A DNA stretch of 64,000 nucleotides. It comes from Membranipora membranacea. Taxonomy: Eukaryota; Bryozoa; Gymnolaemata; Cheilostomatida; Membraniporidae. The DNA lies in assembly GCA_914767715.1 (NCBI GenBank), contig OU612067.1, positions 12,281,001-12,345,000 of the forward strand. The letters run 5' to 3'. Positions 49,720 through 61,000 of this stretch are shown in pieces. The number at the start of each line of letters is the position of its first letter. Positions within the stretch are counted from its first letter, which is position 1. A model generated the notes under the pieces. It searched no databases and had not been told where the DNA came from. It saw only the letters and a list, made by a program, of their open reading frames with translations. The position numbers were made by a program, and so were the translations under genes.

Positions 49720-50660
49720 TGAACGAGTAGTTCAGTGTTTGGAGTCGTTCATTACAAAAAAAAGTACAGTTGTAAAATACCATTTACCAGTCGTTCCTAC
49801 ATATTGTAGCAGCGGGTGGATTGTGTATACCCACAAATGAGTGTAGCCAAAGTGTAAAACTGAGGCTAGCATACACGCTCCACTGCCATCAATCACAGCA
49901 TCCCAGCATGCATTCAGAGAGGCAAACTTTGCCTGCCATCGTATTCCTTTGTTTACCAAACAAAAGGCCTTTTGTTATGCAACTCTCATAGGTGTCTTGG
50001 GACATGTCTCCCAGACATCGATCCCCAGTGCATATCCAACAGGGTCTTTTAGAACTGTACTTTATTTTGTAATGGTTGTCTCTTGATTCTAGTTGCGCGA
50101 TCGTTGACAACTTTTGACTAAATGATCGGTAAGAAGGGTTTGTGGATTGTCACACTGGTACATCGTACACTTCAAACTCCGAGTACGCCTATGCTATTCC
50201 TAATACTTCCAACTCTATACTTGATCATATTGATTCAGCATCTGTTAGACTTCTAGTCTTGTATGACGCATCGATCATCACAACAAGTTTTTTTTACTTC
50301 ATATTTTCCTAGATAGGGTGCTTTTGAGAGTTCTGCTTTTATATGCCTCATAGCTTTTGTCATACCAATGTTCCATGTGCAATCATGATTGAGCAAAACT
50401 CTTTGTGGCTGAGTAAGACCAGTGATTCTAAGAGAGAGTCTACCTAGATGGTTTGAAAAACCAAAAAATGACTGTGGCTCTCTGATACAAATAGGGGCAA
50501 GTAGCTTCAAAATGTCATGTATACGGTTAGGGTCAGGATGTTTGTCTTGCTCGCCGGTGATATGACCTAAGAATTCAACTGAACTCTTACAGAACAGACA
50601 CTTCTTCGGGCTTGGAGTCATTCTAGCATCAGCACCTTCCGTACTCTATCCTCCTGTTCC
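49720..50660 (-). mobile_element. Degraded Ty3/Gypsy retroelement upstream of locus 4
   Basis: The minus-strand frame 50253-50621 carries the RT-RNase H connection: KKCLFCKSSVEFLGHITG, PDPNRIHDIL, FFGFSNHLGRLS and TWNIGMTKAMRHIKAELSKA. The stretch upstream on that strand (to 50690) resembles 10150-10260 of the other Gypsy remnant, so the two are related. RNase H beyond this point is broken and LTRs are not seen. Confidence 0.7.
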
Positions 50661-50689
50661 TCTTCACTAGCAGAGCTGTATAATGTTGT

Positions 50690-51765
50690 GTTGAACAATA
50701 TCTCCTGAACTGATGAGACAAAATGGCAGACAATTATAGCATGAATGTCCAAATGGATGGATAAATGAAGTAAGCACTCGGGAGTTGTCTGTTAGTGGTA
50801 TCTCATAATAACTATTGGAAATTAGAAGGCTTTTCTGTAATAATTAAGGCACAAATTTAATTTATATCCCCCTGTCACAACTTCAATATATGGACTAAGT
50901 CAATATATAAGGCCAAGATTTTAGCAGAAAAATTCAATCGATGATATCTCATCCCAGACCAAAAAGTGAATGTAAAAGGTGAAACAAAACTAACAATCAA
51001 AGCATCAAAATGGCAGGGAAGGTTATCTTATGGTTGCTGTAGTCTACATATTTGGTAATCTATATATGCCAGAAAATAACGAAAATATCATAAGTGTTAT
51101 GATATATTATTATTCTTTGTATATGGATATAACTCCTTTTGTCAGGCAGTCCTCGCCAAATTTGAACCAGGGAGAGCATTCTTCTCTTGAGTAGAAGTGC
51201 TTGATCCATGGTACTCAAGCCACGCCCTGTACCCTCGCCCACCAGAAATCCAGCTTCTCATTTAATCATAAGACCCAGAGATGTTCTTTATACCGCATAT
51301 AGGGTTTGCAAATATTTAGTGGACATCATGCAGTTAAGGTCCTGTTCTGCAGGAACCTGGCTCCGGGAAATGGTGTGCAAGTATCAGTATCAGGCATTAC
51401 TGCTGACTCCTAAAGTCAAACTCGAACAATTACGAGTCCAACGGAAAAATTATCTTAAAACCGCTCCTGAATGCTGACGCCTGCAAATTTGTTTTAGAAC
51501 ACTATTAAAAACGCTATGCAAGCCTATGACTGTGACATTCACCTTTTAGGTATGTGGTAAACTTATCCAATTGCAAACATTGCATCATCATCATAATACT
51601 CATTATTTACACTGAACTACCTTGTTCACTTCAACACACTTCTCCGCTCAGAGTGATCAAATTATCATAGTCTCAATTATAGCCACAAAGGGAAAGTGTC
51701 CAGCATTGACTGCACATTACATCCTCATTAATCAACATGAAAATAATGGACTCTCCATTCATTGG
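50690..51765. other. Spacer upstream of locus 4
   Basis: Nothing recognisable beyond AT-rich sequence and unsupported short open frames. Confidence 0.4.
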
Positions 51766-51769
51766 GTTT

Positions 51770-51960
51770 GAAGGTTCAATAAGATTTCAATAGAATTAAC
51801 ATTGAATAATATAGAAAACAAACAATAGAATATAATGTTCGCCTAAATCTCACCTCATGGGCTTACTTGCTATTAACAAGGAAGTTAGCTGAGAAATGTT
51901 GCGCACTGCTATTAGAAAAGGACTGCATTAAGCTGTGTAATTTCTTGGTGATAACATTGT
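51770..51960 (+). promoter_or_regulatory. Conserved upstream block of locus 4 (shared with locus 2)
   Basis: GCTATTAACAAGGAAGTTA (51869-51887) is identical to 8525-8543. Preceding TCAATAAGATTT, ACAAACAATAGA and CCTAAATCT and following ATAACATTGT keep their order. It lies 196 bases before the start codon of locus 4. Confidence 0.6.
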
Positions 51961-52064
51961 TTGTAGCTGATAACAAAATCACAGTTAAGCTTTAATTCTG
52001 ATGAAGAGCAAGATCTCCGTCTAGTAACAGGACTCTCAGGATATCAGCTACTGAGGAACTAACT

Positions 52065-55000
52065 ATGTTTGATCCTAAATTCTGGATTCTCAGAGTTTAT
52101 CTGCTCTCTCTATTAGTATCAGGTATGACAGTAACAATTTGATATTTTTACCTATTATTGCCACTGTAGTGTGTAATTAAGAGTAACGAGGACTTGAGAT
52201 AACAATTCAATGCTGTTAAAACATGAAACTCCCGTCAATGATGATAACAACTAAATAATGAAATTTCTGATCATAACTGATGCATTTACAAATTACTGTC
52301 CAGTCAACACTACATATTGCCAATCATCCAAGCGATCGCAAGCTCAGACGGCGATCAAACCATCAGATGAATCGGATGAACCTCAATGTAAAAAAGCTTG
52401 AAGTTGATATAGGGAGTTACAATTTTTTAGATTGTTGCGCCAAGACTGATCTCTGAACTATGAATTTTAATGATACTTTTTGCAACAGTGTATCTTTTCA
52501 ATGGCCTGAGACCATCACTCAAACTATACTTTCCTAAGTGTCATTTGATTATGGGCAGTAGGGTTGAGTTGAAACGTTTTAGCGGTCGCCTCAACATCAG
52601 CTCAAACGCATCCCAGTATCGTTAAAAATTTATCAATCATTATATTTTATCCTATAAACATTCTACTGACACAAATACCGTAAAAATTAAAAAACTCCGG
52701 TGTCTGCCTGTGGCTTTCTCTATTTGGATGTTTGCAGAAATCACCTTTGTGAAATCTAAATGACCACTAGCGATACTAACAGGTGGTTACACCGTTGTCT
52801 AGCACATTGTTGAATGAAATCCAAACCCACTCTACATTCCTTTTGCCGGGGCAGAGCGCCCTGGTATTCCTAACAAGGAGTAACTGCCGCAAAATTGAAA
52901 GCCATGGAGCGTTTGAATGCCTATCTGTCAAAATACAAACAAACCTAAAAGTAGAGATAAATGAAACAGACCAGCCATTCACAATACTGCAGTCAGAGCT
53001 AACCTGCAGGCTAGATAATCAATCGGATGGCCACTATTCAATAATGGTGTACTGTAGCTGATGCCCATAATTTGTTTTCAATCGACATCGACAGATTTTT
53101 TTCAAAATAAAAACTGTGCGTTTATTATCCCACAGGTCGATTAGCTCACCTTTCGGTATTGAACATAAAAAGATTTTCTTTGCAATTACTGATATTTCTT
53201 GACTCTTATATTGAAGGCATCGAAAAGGTTACTTATTAATTAATCCAAGTTGTACCTAATGTGTTCATTGAAGTAGCCAAGTTACAGTAGAATCTACTGT
53301 GGACAGACAAGTGAAAAGTAACTTGTCCAGGGTGAAGAGCTACCACACTGCTTCTGAGCGCCTCTATTGTACGCCTGATCTCTCTGCGGATGAAGATTAC
53401 AAGACAAGAAATTCCTTTTATTTCATTTTCATGAAGTGCCATACTATAGCATTCAGAGTATATCTATCACGACCATCCTGAAGTAAGTCATCAGAAGTTG
53501 AGGTTGTTGCGAAAAAATGCACATAAATGAAGTTATGCCCACATCTAATAAAAGGAGACAACTCAGTGATCTGTCTAAAGTGTCACAACCGATTTGCTTA
53601 TGATCGCAAAAAATCGCTTATAGCATCAATGCATACTGAATCAACAAAGGGTGCGAAAATGTTGACTTTTAGCTGCCTTATTCCGATTGGTTTCATGTCA
53701 CCATTAAACAAAAGGTAGGCATTAATCTGAGTTTAAAAATCTAGCGAGGTTGGGTTTGTTGGTTTGAACAGACAACTCCACACATCAACGACCCAAAACC
53801 CATCAGTGTTGTGAGATAACTTCACAGCTTCCTTTGGTGGACCCAGGAGGGTCAGGAGAAGGAGCGGCAGAGGCTGTGAGATAACTTCACAGCTTCCTTT
53901 GGAGGACCCAGGAGGGTCAGGAGAAGGAGCGGCAGAGGCTGTGAGATAACTTCACAGCTTCCTTGGGAGGACCCAGGAGGGTCAGGAGGAGGAGCGGCAG
54001 AAGCTGTGAGATAACTTCACAGCTTCCTTTGGAGGACCCAGGAGGGTCAGGAGAAGGAGTGGCAGAGGCTGTGAGATAACTTCACAGCTTCCTTTGGAGG
54101 ACCCAGGAGGGTCAGGAGAAGGAGCGGCAGAGGCTGTGAGATAACTTCACAGCTTCCTTGGGAGGACCCAGGAGGGTCAGGAGGAGGAGCGGCAGAAGCT
54201 GTGAGATAACTTCACAGCTTCCTTTGGAGGACCCAGGAGGGTCAGGAGAAGGAGCGGCAGAGGCTGTGAGATAACTTCACAGCTTCCTTGGGAGGACCCA
54301 GGAGGGTCAGGAGGAGGAGCGGCAGAAGCTGTGAGATAACTTCACAGCTTCCTTTGGAGGACCCAGGAGGGTCAGGAGAAGGAGTGGCAGAAGCTGTGAG
54401 ATCTCAAGTTCTCACAGCTCAGGAGATTTTGGATAAAGAGAATGGAGCCAAGAGGATGGGAGCAGGTGATACCAGACGGCGTCAACCACTTCAAAATAAT
54501 GTATATAATTAAACCTTTTTATCAGACAAAGAATCTAAATCCAATCTCCGTCTCTTTGGAGGGTTGTATCGCAGGCATTTAAATAATGTATATAATTAAA
54601 CCTTTTTATCAGACAAAGAATCTAAATCCAATCTCCGTCTCCTTTGAGGGTTCAATCGCAAGCATTTAAATAATGTATATAATTAAAACTTTTTATCAGA
54701 CAAAGAATCTAAATCCAATCTCTGTCTTTTTGGAGGGTTCAAACGCAAGCATTTAAATAATGTATATAATTAAAACTTTTTATCAGACAAGGAACCTAAA
54801 TCCAATCTCCGCTTTTTCAAGAGGATGGGCAAATGCTACCTCCGGTTTTTTGGCAATGCTCACCCGCCGTGATGAACCCCGGTGCATATAAAAACCGGGG
54901 GAACATCAAGGCAGGGCAGTTCTGGTTGGAGAGCCCTTGGAGCATGTTTTCTGGTATAGCATAGATTGCTTTTCTGGTATCTAACTTAGTTCATTATTCA

Positions 55001-58000
55001 AGAATAAAAATTGGTTTTAATGTCGAAAAGCCATCTCAACTATGAGTCATTAGTAAATTGAATTAATACCTATGTGTAACAAACTTCTAAAGAGCAATGT
55101 TGTGGATACATTTGATTAGGTAAACAAAACACTTTTTGTATGGAGTTGCCTTCTTCCTCAAAAGGAAGAAGTTAACTCCATACAAAATAAACATGAGCAA
55201 AATGAATGAAATAGTAGTGTCTGTTCTGCTCGGGTATTGGGCCCCAAGTGGGTCGAATATGCAACAGTGTTACTGATTTTGAATCACAGGATTCCGGGTT
55301 CCAGCCCCACCAGGTGCATTGTTTGTCTAGAGAGAAATGATCACCTTCATTAACTAATATACTTGCTGGCTCAGTTTTCACAGGCATTTTAGTACAGCAG
55401 TTTCATGTCGAGTCCAGTTGTTTTGAAGAATTTATTCTGAAGATTAGTGTTTTAAAATTGAAGATTTGTCTATGTTCTTTGAAGAAATTGCAGATAGCGT
55501 TGTGTGCAGGGAGCCTCATTCACTAGTAATTAGCAACTTCTCCCCAACTTCTTAGTCCTACAGCAAGGCATCCTCACTGCACACTGCACTTTAATTTGGT
55601 GGTTGGTACTCTTTGCAATGTTTTTGTGAGCAGGATGGTCATCGTTGACAAGTATGATCTGGTAGTCGTTTTGGCATTGCTGCCCAATGTATTATGAGAT
55701 AGGTTGAATGGTATGTGCTTTCAGGCAGCTTTTACAGTCTGTTTGTATCATTACTCTCGTGGCTGGCTTCTCTACTCTGATAATTTGATCGAGGCTATTT
55801 TCAGTTATCCGCCCTGACAATTCTTTGCACACATATGTTAGCCTTGATCGAATATGCTAGAGATAAAACAGTTTGAGTCCAGTTGATTTCAAACCCAATC
55901 TCTCCAACTGGTGCATGGCATACAATCAAAAACCGAGACTTTCAGTAATATCATCGCTAACATGTTTACTGTAAGAGAGGCGTTTATCTGTGGTGACACC
56001 CGGCAGCTTTGCGCTGTCGCACGCTACTAGGGGCACAGTTCTCATGCTGTGCGCTTCTTATTGATAGTGATAGATTTATAAGTTGAGTTTTGATGGCATT
56101 TCAGAGCATTTTGTTTTTGTGTGCCCATTCCTCTATGTTATAGGTTTAAGGCAGTCTGGAGAGCTTGTGGGTTGGACGAAGCTCGTGTATCACATGGAGT
56201 AAAGCATCTGTTTGTGCTTCTCCTCTGCAGGTATGCATATTGACTTGCCCTAACTTTCTTTTTTATCTGTGCTCTAAATTTTCAGAGGATGACTTCTTCT
56301 GGAAAAGAAATGAGATTGGCTGGGTTGTTCATTGGTTGTTGACAGGCTTTTGGTTTTCATCATTGGTCTCAATTCCGACTTTTTCCTCAGTTGAGGATAT
56401 TTCTTTGAGACTAGCATGCAGTTAATGATATCAGTCACAGGTATGCATATATCCTCAAATCCTTGCTGTTGGTAGATTTACTTGTGTCTAAATTACGCGA
56501 TATTTCACTGAGGGGCTTGTGTTTGGTTTTGGGTTCAATTTTTATGTCAGTATGCCTCCAGCGTTCACAAAATACGCATTTAAGATGTCTACCAGTTTAT
56601 CTGTGGTAACCCACGTGTCATCTATTAGATGGAATTTCATAGGACGCCCTTGAGATTTCCCCTCCATTGGATTGCTTTCCACCAAGCTTTCGAAGATGTT
56701 GTACTCTGCTGCTTCGGGTGGAAGTTACCTCTGATTTTCCTACGCAACATCTTCTGGTAGAGCTTGTTGAACATTTTCCATGATTTGCTCCTTACTCTTG
56801 CCTTGAAGTATCTATTATGTATATTCATCAGTCTATCTAATGTAGGATCAACAAAATTGGGTTCGTCTCCTCATTTTTTGAGTGCGAAGTATGTACAATG
56901 TTTGTTCAGTATGTTGTTCACGGACTGATGGAACACATTTGCTTTTGCATTGAGATAATTGACATTAGTTACCTAAGACCAGTCTTGTTCTCTACTGACA
57001 TCGCTTCACAGCTTCACCTTGCATATACGGTGCGCATTGGTAGTCCTCATTACTATTTATGTTTGTAACAATTTGATCAAAAACAGCATCACAACGGGTA
57101 CAAAAATTAATACAACATTACATAATAGATTGATTGCATTAAAATTCCAGGGGCATCATATTAGATCTCCTATCATCATGATTTCAATACAATTCCTAGG
57201 TTATTTAGAGTAGCCTTATTTTCAGAGGATGGTGGGTGATATATACAGCTCAGAATCATCTTAGGCATCTCAGGATGTCTCACCAGCAACCAGACTGCAG
57301 ATGCTGTCGAGCTGTTGAACCTGTATGTCAACAAAGAATTGATACTTGAGTGTATATTGAACGCAGCACTGCTGCCAACATATTTCACTTGGTTAGAACA
57401 GAAAAAGTTGTCTTCTCTTTCTCTCGTAAACCATGCTTCAGTAAGACATATTAAATCCTGGTCTTATTGAGCTTCATATTGTCTGAGATGCGTGTGAAAT
57501 AAATTTAAAACCCGTAAAATTTTACAAAAAGCTGCTCTGAGAGTCGTTGTTTGCATAAAACCTGGGGAACATGTTTCCACATTATTTGAAGAACTTAAAT
57601 TTATGCCTTAAAAAATGCTTTTTGAATATAGATTATTAAAATTGCTTTCAAAAACATATAAAATGTCATGTCACCCTGGTCCTAATACATCCCAGAAACC
57701 CAACTCCAAGCAATTTGGTGTTCATGATCTGCTTCTTGGGAACACCTACATTAGAAGCTTAGGTGTAAGTTAAAAACCTGTAAAGAACATAAAGTAGTAT
57801 TTAGGTAATGTGTTGCTTTATAAAAGGTACAATACTGGAAGTATCTCTCTACATAGCATCTTCCACCAGAAGCCATTTGCATGTATGATGAGTTGTAGCT
57901 GTTTTGAATCACATACAAATTTCTCATAGACTTCAAACCTCAAAACTTCATCATTACTAATGTATAACCTCTTTTTTGTATTTACAGGTAAACAAGTTAC

Positions 58001-61000
58001 CTTTTAAATACTTTGTTGTCTGTAAACTTTCCAGGTAACCTCTTGACACAAATAAGCAGGAGAACCATCCAAATTTGTTGAAACACTTTGTCAAGTAACC
58101 TATGAGTCTTACTAGACTGATAGTTATATTTTAAAACATATTTTCATTCTTATTTTAGTTGGAGCCCAAATCAATGTTGCGATCAACAAAGAAACAACAA
58201 CGATGCGTAGTGATGGAAGTCAAGGATCATATGAAAAAGTAGGAGACAAGGACAACCTGGTTGATGGAAACAGAACTGCAACTTTCAATGAGTTATTTAC
58301 CTGCTCAGGGTGCTTCATCAGTAACCCAGTAGCTGGATACTGGCAGGTCAATCTGGGACAGAAATACTTTGTTGCATATGTAAATATAGTCGGTGTCTCA
58401 GGTGAGAAAACTCCTGATATCAAAACTTATAATGAACACAGGTTTACATAAAGCAAACATTGAAAGTTTTGAAGGCTACAGCGAGACCAAAACAATATAA
58501 AATTTGGCAGTAAGCTCTACAGTAGATACAATGTATTTTTACACTGCAAAATTTATAGCACCTCTGGGAAAAAGTGATGCTTAGTATAACATATATATAT
58601 ATATTTTAAGGAGATACTATATTGTACAGCTATAGTAAATAACTTCGTTTTTCAACCACCATAGTTCTTGTGGTAGATTTTTGGGCTGGTACAGCACTAA
58701 GTATAAATACCTGCTTGATGGTGAATTACAAATGCGGTATAGGAAATTCAGAAATCACGTAACAAGCTGCGTAAACATGGCGAGGAAAGAGCATTACAAA
58801 GCTCAGTATGAAAAGTGTTGTGGGAATACCAATGAAAAATCGAGATTTGTCATGAGTTTTATTAAAAAAGATACCAATGGTTCAGATGAGAAGATTCATC
58901 TCGGACATGATGGTGATCAGAGCATTTCAGTAGCTGATAAATTTAATGATTTCTTTATCAAAGTTGACACTAATCTGGCAGAAAATCTTCCATCCATTGC
59001 AACCAAATTTTCAAAATATTTTCCTAAAATTGATAACGCTTTTGCAGCGAAATTTGCTTTCACTGAAATTGAGACATCTGTTACCCTTAAAATAATGATA
59101 GCTTCTCCAATAAGAAAGCTACAGGACCTGATAGGATACCAATGCAAGTTTTAAAAGGTAATAATCTAACCCTGGCACCACTTATAGCCTACTTAGCCAA
59201 CCTGATGATAAGAAACTCAATTTTCCCAGACTGCTTAAAAATTGCTCGTGTGAAGCCACTTTTTAGAAAGGGAGATAAAACTAGATGTAATAATTACAGA
59301 CCCATTTCAATTTCAAATTCGACAAGTTTTAGAAGAACTCCTATTAATGCAAATCAGAGAGTATCTGGAATGGAAAATTTATTCACAAGTTACTAATTTG
59401 GCTTTAGATCAAAGCGCAGTACAACTGACGCAATCAGTATTATAATGGAACAACTTTACAACAATTTTTAATTATAGAGGCATCACCCAGGTCGTGTTTT
59501 TAGATTTTTCGATAGCTTTGGATACAATAAATCACGGCATTCTTATCAGTAAACTGAAATTTTCGGATATTGTCTCTTGTCGACTTTTAGAAAATTATCT
59601 TTTAAACAGAAAACAGTTTGTCTTGGTGAATGATGTTGAGTCAGGCTTACTGCCAGTCAAGATTGGTGTTCCTCAGGGTTCGGTTCTCGGGCCACATTTA
59701 TTTTAATTTATATTAATGACCCTTTAAATTCAGCACCTGATCTAAATTGTATACTTTTTGCTGATGATACAAATATTTTTAATACTGAACCTGAAGTTAT
59801 GAAAAGAAATTTACCTTTGATTAATGAATGGTGTGTCAGCAACCTTCTTGTTATGAGCTATGAGAAAACCTTTCAAGTCCTTTTTAAAGCCCCAAACAAA
59901 ACCTTTAACTCTGAAGATTACAAGCTCGGATTCGAGAACTCTATTTTAAAAGAAAAAGGAACCACCATATTTTTAGGGCTTGAGTTAGACTCCAACATAA
60001 CTCTCTATGAGCTTTTTAAAAGCCTAAAAAAGACATTAAATTTAACTCTGATGATGATGCAAGCACTCCGTCCAGCCATTGACCAAAATTCAATGGTTGA
60101 CATATATTACGGCTTTTTCTATCCTCATTTGATATACGGATTAGAGTTCTGGGGCCATGCAAGTGATAGCCAGCTAAGACCAATACAGTCTCTACAGAAA
60201 AATACTCTTCGAGTCGTTAAAGGGAATTGGACCAGGGGGTCACATTTCCAGTCAATTTGAACAAACTTAAGATCATGCCATTGCAACTGCTTTTTGAATA
60301 CAGAACTTTAAAACTTTTATTGAAATCATATTCAATTCAAGATATTTTAAGTATGAAAACAAACCATGAGTACAACACTAGATCCAACAAACTTAAAATT
60401 TATAAGACCAACAACAAGCGAGGAGAGAGGTCCTTGTTGAGCAATGGCATAGCCTTGTTCAGCAAGTACCTTTGGGAGTTTAAGCGGGGCCAGGATGCAA
60501 TCTCACAGTTGGGCTGGCAGGGCGTCTCTGGTCGTGCGGCGGATAGCGGGTACGGTGGGCATGTTTTGTCTGGGCTTTTCATGATGTTTGTTTGGTGTTT
60601 TTGTAATTAGTTGGATGGTTGGCCGCCACTCTAGTCACAGAATATCTGGCTGACCCATGTTTTTATTTATATTCTTTGAACATTTATTTCTCTTAATTTA
60701 CAATGTTTCTTTATAGCAAAATACAGGAAAAGAAATGTTTCACCAACAAGTGCGTTGAATTTTTTTAGTGTTAAAAATTACTGCATTACTACTGCGGCAT
60801 ATAAATGCCAGGCTGTATATTCCTTTGGCATTTCTGTAGTCTTTGAACTTATTTAAGCAACTGTTGTGGTTAGATACCTCTCCTGGGACCCAAAAATCTG
60901 CTGGTAATTGAACGATGGGAAGTCTCAAGTGAAATAACAAGCTCTAGTCATTTAGCCAATGTGTTGGCTCCACTGAATTAGATTCTTCTCTTAGAATGGA

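Noticed and set aside
53821-54512. Open frame through the 65-base satellite that could look like a Gly/Glu-rich repeat protein
   Set aside because: The 65-base unit is not a multiple of three, so the frame shifts each copy. The array has no start context or splice support.
55200-55390. Possible SINE with a B-box-like GGGTTCCAGCCC near 55297
   Set aside because: No A box at the right spacing and no match to the other SINE bodies.
58917-59147. Minus-strand open frame within the LINE
   Set aside because: It is antisense to recognisable LINE coding sequence and has no independent support.
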